The position numbers were made by a program, and so were the translations under genes. Positions 1 to 8,147 of a DNA stretch of 38,181 bases are shown piece by piece. Positions within the stretch are counted from its first letter, which is position 1. Each line of letters begins with the position of its first letter. Under the pieces are notes generated by a model. That model saw nothing but the letters and a program-made list of their open reading frames with translations. It did no database searches and was not told where the DNA came from. This stretch comes from Alphaproteobacteria bacterium (GTDB taxonomy: Bacteria; Pseudomonadota; Alphaproteobacteria; Bin95). Location: assembly GCA_030833925.1 (NCBI GenBank), contig JAURGE010000026.1:1-38181 (forward strand). Reading direction: 5' to 3'.

Positions 1-70
1 CCGCCAGCAGAACGACGAGCTTTCAGTCCTCGGAACAGGATTGGTCGAACTACCACGCCGGAACGTCTGA
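1..70 (+). CDS. C-terminal end of an unidentified protein (partial)
   Basis: The frame starting at base 2 is open from the window edge and encodes about 22 residues ending in LPRRNV before a TGA at 68-70. That stop overlaps the ATG of the next gene as ATGA, a typical translational-coupling junction, which is the main reason to believe it is coding. The fragment is too short to assign a family. It probably forms an operon with the small membrane protein that follows. The alternative is that this is simply an open leader. Confidence 0.5.
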   Translation, partial: RQQNDELSVLGTGLVELPRRNV

Positions 71-462
71 TGAAACAAGCCGCTCCAGATAAGCGCAGCC
101 CACTGCTGTGGTCACTGGCACCGCCTATTTTAGGTTTTATCGTGTTGGGTTTTGATAAGAATTTGATAGGGCCAGCAAAAGAGGCTTTCGCCTTTGACAC
201 TCGCACTGCGGTTGTGATCTTGGCTGTTACGGCCGCGGAGGGTTGGCGCAATTGGGTTTATCCTGCCGAGCTGGCGAGGGAGAGCCTCCGAACCCTTTTC
301 ATTGTGCTAGCCCTCATTTCTGGGCTGATTGCCGTGTGCATTAGCATTGGAGGAGAGAGCTCCCAAATGATACTTTACCTAGCCTTAGTGTTCGGCGCGG
401 TAAAACTTGGGAACCTCTTAGCAGCGCTAATCGCCCGAAAAAAAAGCAAGGCTAGCGCTTAA
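70..462 (+). CDS. Small hypothetical membrane protein
   Basis: A 130-residue hydrophobic protein I do not recognise. It has about four likely membrane segments: near residues 12-30, 44-58, 74-96 and 100-120, with a basic C-terminal tail (ARKKSKAS) that would sit in the cytoplasm. No catalytic or binding motif is visible. The ATG at 70 overlaps the stop of the upstream partial gene (ATGA), so translation is probably coupled and its function probably tied to that missing neighbour. Its 3' end overlaps the end of the convergent hydrolase gene by 11 bp. The gene is supported by its hydrophobic pattern and junction, not by homology. Confidence 0.7.
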   Translation: MKQAAPDKRSPLLWSLAPPILGFIVLGFDKNLIGPAKEAFAFDTRTAVVILAVTAAEGWRNWVYPAELARESLRTLFIVLALISGLIAVCISIGGESSQMILYLALVFGAVKLGNLLAALIARKKSKASA

Positions 463-1276
463 GCTGTTTTTCAAAGAAAGCTGTGGTCCTAGCCCAAGCT
501 ATTGCCGCATCTTCAGCATCGTAGCGAGCGCCAGTGGGGTTTGCGAAGGCGTGGTTGGCCTTATACCAGTGAATTTCAAGCTTGGATGATTTTCCTGCCT
601 TCGTCATTTCGCTCTCGAACCCACCTACCATAGCCGCATTAATAAACTTGTCCTCCGTTGCAAAATGGCCGAGCACAGGTCCCTGCAAGGCCTGCAACTC
701 ATTTGCTTGGCGGGTGACGCGACCGTAGTAAATCACTGTAGCATCGACCCGCTCGGCAATTGAGGCATCAAGAGACCAGCCGCCGCCAAAGCACCAACCG
801 ATTGTCCCAACCTTGCCATTAGAATCTTCGTGATGCCGAAGAAAATTAATCACACTCTTGAGGTCTTTAAGCCTCTTTGCATTGTCTCCTCCACCTGTCA
901 AAGCCTTAGCCTCGTTGGGCGTGGTAGCGACTTTGCCACCATGAAGATCTATGGCGAAGGCTAGATATCCAAGGTTCGCAAACTCGGCCGCCATGGCCTT
1001 AATATTGTCATTCAATCCCCACCATTCATGGATCAGAACAACAGCAGGAGCTGGGGTCTTTGCCGGCTTCGCAATGACCCCTGTAGCGATCCCACCTTCA
1101 TAGGGAACTTCAATGGGACTAAGACCCGCCGCCTGCGCTGCTGCAAATTCTGGATAGGCTAGGATCGCTGCAAGCGGGAGGGAGGCGGCACCCAATAAAA
1201 ATGCTCGCCGATCAATCTCTGAGACACGGATCTGCGGTGTATTTTGGTTGTCTCCACATCCGTCTAATTCACACAT
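452..1276 (-). CDS. Dienelactone hydrolase family protein, probably Tat-exported
   Basis: An alpha/beta hydrolase of the dienelactone hydrolase family, 274 residues from the ATG at 1276. A longer frame reaches 1393, but AAGGGG lies just upstream of the internal ATG and the extra N-terminus looks unlike a protein start. The N-terminal region has a twin-arginine signal (DRRAFLLGA at residues 22-30, then a hydrophobic stretch ending AAA near 45-48), so export to the periplasm is likely. The family catalytic set is visible: Glu84 in HEWWGL, nucleophile Cys162 in GWCFGG, Asp209 in ATEDKF and His242 in NHAF. Known members hydrolyse dienelactones or other small esters; the substrate here is unknown. 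It is divergent from the epimerase gene at 1411. Confidence 0.88.
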   Translation of the reverse strand: MCELDGCGDNQNTPQIRVSEIDRRAFLLGAASLPLAAILAYPEFAAAQAAGLSPIEVPYEGGIATGVIAKPAKTPAPAVVLIHEWWGLNDNIKAMAAEFANLGYLAFAIDLHGGKVATTPNEAKALTGGGDNAKRLKDLKSVINFLRHHEDSNGKVGTIGWCFGGGWSLDASIAERVDATVIYYGRVTRQANELQALQGPVLGHFATEDKFINAAMVGGFESEMTKAGKSSKLEIHWYKANHAFANPTGARYDAEDAAIAWARTTAFFEKQLKR

Positions 1277-1410
1277 TGAATAAGCCCCTTGTTCATAAGC
1301 CTCGATTATGATGAAGCTTCCCTCTCTCTTTCGAAAGTGAAATCTGCATAGCCAGAAGCGCTTTGCCGTGCTTTTCTTCCTTCGACAACGCAAGGCTGGA
1401 GATACAGGTT

Positions 1411-1818
1411 ATGAAAATTAAGCGAGTGGAACATATCGCAATCGCCGTTAACGACATGGATAAAGAAGGCAAAGCACTGGAGCACATCTTTGGCCTCAGG
1501 AAGGACTATGACGAACAGATTGGCGAAACCCGGCTGGCTATGTACCCCGTCGGCGAGACGTTTATCGAACTTTTGGAGGCAGTTGGGCCCTCCTCCAAAG
1601 TCCAAGACTGGATTAACGAAAAAGGTCAAAGTCTTTTTCACCTCTGTTTTGAAGTTGACGATATTGATGGTGCTCTGGCCGAACTCAAGGAAAAGGGTGT
1701 TGCGTTACTCGATAACGAACCCAAACCTGGCCATGGCGGTAGCCGCATCGCCTTCATAGACCCAAAAGCGACCGGGAATATTTTGATCGAACTCGCGGAA
1801 TTGCCTGAAGGCCATTGA
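1411..1818 (+). CDS. mce: Methylmalonyl-CoA epimerase (VOC superfamily)
   Basis: A 135-residue VOC-fold protein. The ATG at 1411 was chosen over an upstream in-frame ATG at 1363 because the fold begins at once (VEHIAIAV) and GGAG precedes it by about 9 bp. Two paired beta-alpha-beta-beta-beta modules are visible. Likely metal ligands are His8, Glu53 (FIELLE), His77 (FHLCFEVDD) and Glu128 (ILIELAE). The segments FEVDDIDGAL and GGSRIAFIDPKATG match the methylmalonyl-CoA epimerase type, which interconverts (R)- and (S)-methylmalonyl-CoA in propionyl-CoA metabolism. It stands just upstream of a carboxylate transporter and CoA transferase, so a role with a related CoA ester is possible. Confidence 0.78.
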   Translation: MKIKRVEHIAIAVNDMDKEGKALEHIFGLRKDYDEQIGETRLAMYPVGETFIELLEAVGPSSKVQDWINEKGQSLFHLCFEVDDIDGALAELKEKGVALLDNEPKPGHGGSRIAFIDPKATGNILIELAELPEGH

Positions 1819-1965
1819 AAATATTCACAAAAATTAAAACTTGACCAAACTCCTTTTTGCATAGGAGCCTATTGTGCTGAAGTTAAACGAATTTGGCAGG
1901 ATTCCTTGGAAGGTTTCACCAGCCATTCCGCAAGCTTCCAAAAACACAATGTAGGGAGGAAAACT

Positions 1966-2928
1966 ATGAAACATATAAAGCTGGCTGTCCTCGCAACAGC
2001 CGTTGCGGCTTTAGCAACAACCGCACTAGCAGCGGACAAATTTCCATCGAAAACTATTGAAGTGGTGACCCATGCCGGTGCTGGTGGTGGTACCGACGTC
2101 AACAGCCGTATGATGATGTTGCGTGCCAGACGCGAGTTGAAAACAGACATGGTAGTTGTCAACAAACGCGGTGGCCCATCAGGTGCACTCGCCATGAAGT
2201 ATTTCCAAGAACGACCGGCCGACGGTTACACGATCATGACCTGGACTAATGGCCATGCGCTTACGATGGCACTTGGGAAGAGCGACCTAAAAATCGAAGA
2301 CATGCGCCCAATTGCGCGAGGAACAAATGATCCTCAGGTGCTGATGGTTAACTGTAAAACCTCAGCCTACAAAAATTCAGATGAATTCCTCGCCGGTGCT
2401 CGGACAACAAAGCTGAAATATGGCACAACAAACATAGGTGGACTCGATCACATAACCGCCTACATGTTTGCCAAACGAGCTGGTGGTCCACAGCCGGCTA
2501 TTGTGCCTTTCAAGGGCGGCGGGGAATTAGCAACACAGCTGGTTGCTGGCTCTATTGACGTTGGTGTTCTTAATCTTTCAGAAGCCTCCGCTCAAATAGA
2601 AGCCGGAGATATCTGCCCCATGGTTGTGCTTGACACTCAGCGAATGGCACCAATCCCTAATGTAAAGACTGCTCAAGAAATGGGTGTGGACGTCGTCTTC
2701 GCCACGGTACGTGGCTTCGTAACCCATGCCAAAGTATCTGATGCAGATGCAGCAGTCCTTGAAAAGGGACTTCTAAAGGCTATGGATCACTCAATCTATC
2801 AAGCCTACCTTCAGTCTTCTGGTCTGGACAAAACCTCTGTTCTAGGAGCGGCAGATTGGGGGAAACAGATGAAACAGCTCATGACTGATCTAGTCCCCGC
2901 GGCTAAGGAAATGGGCCTAGTTAAGTAG
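1966..2928 (+). CDS. TTT-family substrate-binding protein (TctC type)
   Basis: Periplasmic solute-binding protein of a tripartite tricarboxylate transporter, 320 residues. The ATG at 1966 has a strong ribosome site (GGAGG six bases upstream) and begins a clean signal peptide (MKHIKLAVLATAVAAL, cleavage after ALA near residue 22). An upstream ATG at 1906 has neither. The mature part starts FPSKTIEVVTHAGAGGGTD, the classic opening of the Bug/TctC family, and continues with family features such as KYGTTNIGG and VPFKGGGELATQLVAG. It delivers a carboxylate to the TctB/TctA membrane unit encoded next. The exact ligand cannot be read from sequence; citrate, tartrate, glutamate and phthalate are examples known for the family. 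Confidence 0.92.
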   Translation: MKHIKLAVLATAVAALATTALAADKFPSKTIEVVTHAGAGGGTDVNSRMMMLRARRELKTDMVVVNKRGGPSGALAMKYFQERPADGYTIMTWTNGHALTMALGKSDLKIEDMRPIARGTNDPQVLMVNCKTSAYKNSDEFLAGARTTKLKYGTTNIGGLDHITAYMFAKRAGGPQPAIVPFKGGGELATQLVAGSIDVGVLNLSEASAQIEAGDICPMVVLDTQRMAPIPNVKTAQEMGVDVVFATVRGFVTHAKVSDADAAVLEKGLLKAMDHSIYQAYLQSSGLDKTSVLGAADWGKQMKQLMTDLVPAAKEMGLVK

Positions 2929-2952
2929 GCAAATATTTCCGAAAGTCTTGCC

Positions 2953-3477
2953 TTGAGCATCAATGAAAACCAACGCCTGTCGTCGGAATCGGAGATAGGC
3001 GAGGCTAAAAAGGGCGTCGGCTGGGGCGATTATATCGTCCCGGTCGTCGTCTTTGTGTTCTGCGCGGTAGTTATTGCAATTGCAATGACACTTGAGGAGG
3101 CCATTCCGCTTATCGTTGGCCACTCCATGCAGCCGCGCGTTTTTCCCATCTTCCTTATGGCGGTGATCGCAGTACTTAACGTCGCTTTGATCTTTCAGAT
3201 TGTCCGCAGCCCAGTCTCCCGAAGGGACTGGGAACCAATTCAAACCTGGGCTAGCGCGGGCCTATTGTTACTATTCTTTCTTCTTGCAAAGTATATCGAC
3301 ACTTTAGTGGCCTTAGTCATTGTTATGTTCATGATGTCAATTGTTTGGGGCGAGCGACGCATATGGGTAGCAGCTATTCTGGCACTTGGAACAACAGCTT
3401 TCATATTCTTTAGCTTTGACCAAATTCTTCAGGTTCGCTTTCCTCGTGGCCTACTTACTGACGCTTACTACGGATAA
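2953..3477 (+). CDS. TTT transporter small permease (TctB type)
   Basis: The 174-residue small membrane subunit. It has four predicted membrane segments: near residues 27-46, 62-83, 99-122 and 130-150. A TTG at 2953 is the only plausible start before the first membrane segment; the next in-frame ATG would delete it. The ribosome site is weak, which fits translation coupled to the upstream tctC, whose stop is 24 bp away. TctB proteins are poorly conserved, so the call relies on size, topology and the position between tctC and tctA. It works with TctA in the inner membrane to drive ion-coupled carboxylate uptake. Confidence 0.88.
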   Translation: MSINENQRLSSESEIGEAKKGVGWGDYIVPVVVFVFCAVVIAIAMTLEEAIPLIVGHSMQPRVFPIFLMAVIAVLNVALIFQIVRSPVSRRDWEPIQTWASAGLLLLFFLLAKYIDTLVALVIVMFMMSIVWGERRIWVAAILALGTTAFIFFSFDQILQVRFPRGLLTDAYYG

Positions 3478-3498
3478 CATGCAGAACGGACCAAGGCG

Positions 3499-4998
3499 AT
3501 GTTGACCGATGCATTAGGAGCAATGTTCTCAGTCCTTGGTGACCCGTCTTTATTGTTGCTTATCTTTATTACGACCATCGGAGGGGTCATTATAGGAGCC
3601 CTGCCAGGCCTTGGAGCCACCACAGGCGCAGCGCTACTTTTGCCCTTTACATTGACTATGGACCCGGTCCACGCAATCACAGTACTGACAACGATTTATG
3701 TCTCAGCCACCTTCGCAGGTTCGATAACCGCGATCTTAATCAACACACCTGGGACCGCAGCCGCAGCTGCAACCTGCCTAGACGGCTATCCACTGGCGCA
3801 AAGAGGTGAAGCTGGGCGTGCATTGGGTATCGCTGTTGTGGCGAGCACAATTGGTGGCATATTTTCCGTCGTGGTCCTGGCAATCGCTGCCCCTCTACTC
3901 GCTCGGGTTGCTTACGAATTCCGACCACCAGAATATTTTGCACTGACGATTTTTGGCCTCGCGATGCTGGCCTCAATTAGCCAGGGAGGAGCGATCCGCA
4001 ACCTTATGGGGGGCGTTTTTGGTGTATGGCTGGCAACAATTGGGGCAGACGCCACAACTGGTGTAGAGCGTTTCATGTTTGGAAATTACGACCTCTACGA
4101 AGGCTTAAATTTCATCCCAGTACTCGTTGGACTGTTTGCTATCTCTGAATTGCTCGTGCAGTCGACAACCCTCAACCAGGTCTTTGAGCGGATAAGCATG
4201 AAGGCAGTGAAGTTGCCTACCATGGCTGACTACCGAAAGATCTGGAAGGCCGTTCTCCGCTCATGTGGTATAGGCACATTCATAGGCATTCTGCCAGCTG
4301 AAGGCGCTACTGTTGCATCAATGATAGGCTATTCTGAAGCCAAGCGCTGGTCCAAAACACCGGAGGAATTTGGCAAGGGCGCTGTTGAGGGAGTAGCTGG
4401 TGCTGAGGCTGCCAACAATGCTGCTACTGGCGGAGCAATGGTGCCAACACTAGTTCTTGGAATTCCAGGTAGTGGCACAACGGCGGTGATTCTCGTTGGC
4501 CTTCTTGTGCATGGCCTTAGGCCTGGCCCTCATCTCTTCACCGAACAAATTGAAAAGGTCTACGCCATCTTCGGTGCAATGTTTGTTGCAAATGTTATGT
4601 TCTTTATTCTTGGGCTTTTTGCTGCGAAGCTCTTTGCTCGGGTCACGTTAGTACCGCGTGGAATGCTTTGGCCTGTTGTTCTAGCTTTTAGCGTCCTTGG
4701 GGCCTACTCGCTGGATCAAGCAATGGTGGATGTCTACATTGCCCTGATATTTGGCGTGATTGGATATCTTTTCCGCCGCTTTGGGTTCGCACTTGCTCCA
4801 GTTGCAATTGGCTTGATACTCGGAGAAATGGTGGAAACCAACCTTCAGAATTCACTTAAAATGTTCGATGGGCAGTGGTGGATGATCCCTATGCAACCCT
4901 TAGCCGCCTTATTCTTAGTCCTAGCAGTACTTGGGATCTCGCAGCCCTACATATTAGGCTATTTAAGCCGCCGAAAGGCCGCTCAACAACAAAAGTAA
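3499..4998 (+). CDS. TTT transporter large permease (TctA type)
   Basis: The 499-residue channel subunit, a normal length for TctA. About 11-12 hydrophobic segments span the whole protein. Family signatures are clear: GALPGLGATTGAALLLPFT near residues 33-51, the repeat-like second copy IGILPAEGATVASMIGYSEAK near 257-277, then GVAGAEAANNAATGGAMVPTL. Together with TctC and TctB it forms a complete three-component secondary transporter. The downstream CoA transferase starts about 48 bp later, so the imported acid is probably made into a CoA ester. The start is the ATG at 3499 with a modest AAGG close upstream. Confidence 0.94.
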   Translation: MLTDALGAMFSVLGDPSLLLLIFITTIGGVIIGALPGLGATTGAALLLPFTLTMDPVHAITVLTTIYVSATFAGSITAILINTPGTAAAAATCLDGYPLAQRGEAGRALGIAVVASTIGGIFSVVVLAIAAPLLARVAYEFRPPEYFALTIFGLAMLASISQGGAIRNLMGGVFGVWLATIGADATTGVERFMFGNYDLYEGLNFIPVLVGLFAISELLVQSTTLNQVFERISMKAVKLPTMADYRKIWKAVLRSCGIGTFIGILPAEGATVASMIGYSEAKRWSKTPEEFGKGAVEGVAGAEAANNAATGGAMVPTLVLGIPGSGTTAVILVGLLVHGLRPGPHLFTEQIEKVYAIFGAMFVANVMFFILGLFAAKLFARVTLVPRGMLWPVVLAFSVLGAYSLDQAMVDVYIALIFGVIGYLFRRFGFALAPVAIGLILGEMVETNLQNSLKMFDGQWWMIPMQPLAALFLVLAVLGISQPYILGYLSRRKAAQQQK

Positions 4999-5046
4999 CT
5001 AGAGCAATAGAATAAAGCGCCTCCGTAGAGAAAGGACCTTTTTGGA

Positions 5047-6267
5047 ATGTCGGGAGTACTCGGCCCCTTAAGTGGCATCCGCGTCGTAGCCTGCTCAACG
5101 GCACAGGCAGGCACTGTTCCGTATATGCTAATGGCAGACCTAGGGGCAGAAGTAATCAAAGTAGAGAGTCCCAATGGCGGGGATCCATCCCGCAAGGCCG
5201 GTGAGATCAAGGGGAAAAATGGTGAAATTTCATCCTTCTTTGAGACCAACAACCGAGGTGTGAAAAGCCTAACTCTAAATCTGAAGACACCAGAGGCCCA
5301 GGAGATACTCCATAAATTAATAAAGACGACAGACATCTTTGGGCAAAATTTCCGGCCCGGTGCAGCGGAGCGAAATGGCTTTGGCTATGAAGATTTAAAA
5401 AAGATTAATCCCAAGCTCGTTTATGCTTCCGTTTCCGCATATGGCACTCGTGGGCCGCATGCTGACCTACCCGGCACGGATGCCGTTGGCCAAGCCCTGT
5501 CTGGCATTGCGGAAGCTTATTCCCAGCCGGGTGGTTCGATGCGAACGGGCGTTGTGTCTGTCGCTGACGAGACATGCGCGATGCTTACTTTTGGCGGTGT
5601 ACTAGCTGCACTCATACATGCTCGTGAGACAGGGGTCGGCCAGAAAGTGGAGACATCTCTAGCAGGCAGTGCCGTCCGATTGATGGGATGGACACTGACA
5701 ACCACAATGTGGCGCAATAAAAACCCTATTACTGGCGCACGGATCAATGGCACCCGAAATCGTCCAGGCATTGCGGCCGCCTTTGATGACAAGGAGGGAC
5801 TGCCTTTAGTCGTGCAATTAGATGCGAAAGACTGGCAACCAGCGATGGAAGCATTGGGCTTCTGGGAGACGCTTGAAGAAACGGGTACAAGCGACCTTGG
5901 GCTTGCCCTCGTGGATGAGAGCAAGAAAGATCTAATTTTGGCGACGCTGCGTGGTTTATTTGCCAAGGGTAGCCGTGAGGACATGCTAGCAACTTTACGC
6001 GAGGCGGACATTGTTGCAGCCCCAGTAAATACGTTATTGGAAGCATCTAATGATGCAGACAACATTGCTAATGGATATATTGCTGAGATGGACTACCCGG
6101 AAATCGGTGAAACACTAAAAGTCCATGGTACGCCCTGGCAGTTTTCAGAAACACCACCCGTATTCGGACGAGCTCCCAAGCTGGGAGAACACAATCACGC
6201 CATCCTTGAAGAACTCGGCTATTCGGCAGAGGTGATACAAAATTTTGTTGATCGTAAAATCATTTAA
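5047..6267 (+). CDS. Class III CoA transferase (CaiB/BaiF family)
   Basis: A 406-residue CoA transferase that would move CoA from a donor thioester to a carboxylic acid in the cytoplasm. The N-terminal LSGIRVVACSTAQAGTVPYMLMADLGAEVIKVE and the FFETNNRGVKSLTLNL block are typical (quoted here only as family landmarks by position 8-40 and 64-79). The catalytic Asp is Asp145 in LPGTDAVGQALSG, which forms the aspartyl-CoA thioester in this family. The AAGGA about 10 bases upstream supports the ATG at 5047. The gene follows a carboxylate transporter and precedes a beta-hydroxyacid dehydrogenase, suggesting one catabolic unit. The donor and acceptor acids cannot be determined here. Confidence 0.92.
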   Translation: MSGVLGPLSGIRVVACSTAQAGTVPYMLMADLGAEVIKVESPNGGDPSRKAGEIKGKNGEISSFFETNNRGVKSLTLNLKTPEAQEILHKLIKTTDIFGQNFRPGAAERNGFGYEDLKKINPKLVYASVSAYGTRGPHADLPGTDAVGQALSGIAEAYSQPGGSMRTGVVSVADETCAMLTFGGVLAALIHARETGVGQKVETSLAGSAVRLMGWTLTTTMWRNKNPITGARINGTRNRPGIAAAFDDKEGLPLVVQLDAKDWQPAMEALGFWETLEETGTSDLGLALVDESKKDLILATLRGLFAKGSREDMLATLREADIVAAPVNTLLEASNDADNIANGYIAEMDYPEIGETLKVHGTPWQFSETPPVFGRAPKLGEHNHAILEELGYSAEVIQNFVDRKII

Positions 6268-6280
6268 AGGAACCTGAGCC

Positions 6281-7174
6281 ATGCGCATTGGATATATTGG
6301 TCTTGGTGCGATGGGACGGCCTATGGCCATTAACCTATTGGAAGCTGGGCACGACCTAGTCGTTTGCGACACAGATGAGAGTAGAACAGCCATTCTCGCC
6401 CAGCGTGGGGCCGAAGTTGCTGCATCACCAAAGGAGACTGCTGAGAAATCGGATTACGTGCTTGCTTGCCTTCCGTCACTGGCTGCAGCGGAGGAAGTGG
6501 CAGTTGGGCCAGAGGGTGCCGATAAAGGGAACCGGTCCAAAGCGTTCGTGAATATGGGGACCACTGGCAGCGCCTATTCTCGAGCAGTTGCAGAAAAAAT
6601 GAAAGCGGCTGGCAAAGCATTTCTAGACGCACCTATTTCGGGTGGACCACCAGGCGCAGAGGCAGGAACACTCGGTATAATGTGTTCAGGCGACAAAGAG
6701 ACTTTTGAAGCTCTCAAGGCTGGGTTGGAAGTACTTTCAGGTAAACTCGTCTACCTAAACGAGAATCCTGGCGCGGCTCAGACAATGAAGCTCGTCAATA
6801 ATATCATTTCCTTTGGCAATCTATCAGTAGCTCTCGAAGCAATGACTTTGGGCGCCAAGGCAGGCCTAGACCCTGAGCAGATGCTGGAAGTGATCAATGC
6901 ATCATCAGGTCGGAATAGCGCTACTGAAACGAAAATTCCAAACCACGTGTTACCGCGCACCTTCGACTATGGCGGTGCCATGTACATCATCGAAAAAGAC
7001 CTCGAGCTGTGGCGCCGAGAGGCAGAAGCCTATGAAACGCCCATGTGGTTAGGTACAAATATTCGTACGCTCTTCCTGCAGTGCATGGCCGAGGTTGGAC
7101 GCGACAAGGACTTGACAGCCTTAGCAAAGACCCTCGAAAAAATGGCAGGGGTGGAAATACCAAAGACGCGCTGA
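6281..7174 (+). CDS. NAD(P)-dependent beta-hydroxyacid dehydrogenase (3-hydroxyisobutyrate dehydrogenase family)
   Basis: A 297-residue dehydrogenase. The Rossmann motif is at the very start (IGYIGLGAMGRPMA, residues 3-16). Substrate-site residues appear at DAPISGGPPGAE (116-127), and the catalytic Lys170 lies in QTMKLVNN. Asp30 and Asp32 after beta-2 (VVCDTDES) favour NAD over NADP. Family members oxidise 3-hydroxyisobutyrate, tartronate semialdehyde/glycerate or gamma-hydroxybutyrate. It begins 13 bp after the CoA transferase stop, with AAAGGAA as ribosome site, so the two are co-transcribed. A sulpholactate or hydroxyacid substrate is possible but not provable from sequence. Confidence 0.9.
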   Translation: MRIGYIGLGAMGRPMAINLLEAGHDLVVCDTDESRTAILAQRGAEVAASPKETAEKSDYVLACLPSLAAAEEVAVGPEGADKGNRSKAFVNMGTTGSAYSRAVAEKMKAAGKAFLDAPISGGPPGAEAGTLGIMCSGDKETFEALKAGLEVLSGKLVYLNENPGAAQTMKLVNNIISFGNLSVALEAMTLGAKAGLDPEQMLEVINASSGRNSATETKIPNHVLPRTFDYGGAMYIIEKDLELWRREAEAYETPMWLGTNIRTLFLQCMAEVGRDKDLTALAKTLEKMAGVEIPKTR

Positions 7175-7267
7175 GTCGGAAGATGAAGAGTTGAGGTTTT
7201 GTTTATAACGCACCAATTCTTAGCCAAATGCCTACCCGTTTAAACACATCCAACTCAGCAAAACCCA

Positions 7268-8077
7268 TTATTTGCGTCGTGCCACCATAAATAATCGTCC
7301 AAAAGGAAATAATGTGGCGCCATCGCTGCGTTTTGGATAAGCCTCGCGTAGGGCTGCTCCATATTCGGCGAGAAATGCAGACGCAGGTGCTTCACCTAAA
7401 GCCGTCAATACAGGCCGGAGAGCTGAGCCTTTTACCCACTCCAAGACCGGATCATCTCCCGAAAGTTCTTGTAGATAATGGCACTCCCAGATGTCTATGT
7501 GATCTGCAAAAGGTCTCAGTCGATCAAAATAAACATCACCATCATCTACCCATTTGCGGCCAACACTTTGTCGGAGCTCTTCCGTCCCATATCCTGCCCC
7601 GCCATTACCGTCTGCAAGAACCTCTCGGAGAAGGCGGTGAGACATTTGTCCCCAAGATAATGGCATCTGCACTGCTAGAATGCCTCCTGGCGATAACTGT
7701 TGCATAAGATGTGGGAACAAATGTTCATGACCATCAATCCAATGCAATGCGGCATTGGAATATATAACATCCGCTAGCTTATTTGGGGTCCAGCCGACTA
7801 TGTCTGCTTCGACCCACTGAACCTTCTCTCCCCCGGCGGCTGAACGGCCCTTAGCTAACATCTCTGCAGAGGCATCCAGACCAATTATTTCAGCAGATGG
7901 CCAACGCTCCGTCATGGCAATGGCGATTTCGCCGGCGCCACAGCCTATATCGTAGCAAGTCTTTGGCGCATCCATATCAATTCGCTGAAAAAGCTCTATC
8001 GCTGGTCTAAGGCGGTGGCCTCCATAACGAAGATACTGGCCAGGATCCCATTTGCCTTCCGGTCGGTTCGCACTCAT
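7268..8077 (-). CDS. tam: Trans-aconitate 2-methyltransferase
   Basis: A 269-residue SAM-dependent methyltransferase. The opening KWDPGQYLRYGGHRLRPA is a signature of Tam, and DIGCGAGE (residues 43-50) is the SAM-binding motif. The C-terminal LFPFGRLFMVARRK also fits Tam. The enzyme methylates trans-aconitate, a by-product that inhibits aconitase, removing it from the TCA cycle. The ATG at 8077 is preferred to a TTG at 8098 because GGAG lies about 11 bases upstream and the family starts near there. It is convergent with the dehydrogenase at 6281 and on the same strand as the VTT protein upstream, with about 70 bp between them. Confidence 0.9.
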   Translation of the reverse strand: MSANRPEGKWDPGQYLRYGGHRLRPAIELFQRIDMDAPKTCYDIGCGAGEIAIAMTERWPSAEIIGLDASAEMLAKGRSAAGGEKVQWVEADIVGWTPNKLADVIYSNAALHWIDGHEHLFPHLMQQLSPGGILAVQMPLSWGQMSHRLLREVLADGNGGAGYGTEELRQSVGRKWVDDGDVYFDRLRPFADHIDIWECHYLQELSGDDPVLEWVKGSALRPVLTALGEAPASAFLAEYGAALREAYPKRSDGATLFPFGRLFMVARRK

Positions 8078-8147
8078 ATCAGAACTGTCTCCACCCAACG
8101 TTTAGCGTAAAGATTTACCATAATTTTTAGGCCTTCTATGCCGCCCA

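Noticed and set aside
1850..1867. CTCCT/AGGAG repeat upstream of tctC as operator or terminator
   Set aside because: Five-base arms are expected by chance, and the Ts lie in the loop rather than after the stem.
5517..6065. Open 182-residue frame opposite the CoA transferase
   Set aside because: It lies wholly inside a well-supported CoA transferase gene on the other strand and has no recognisable motif.
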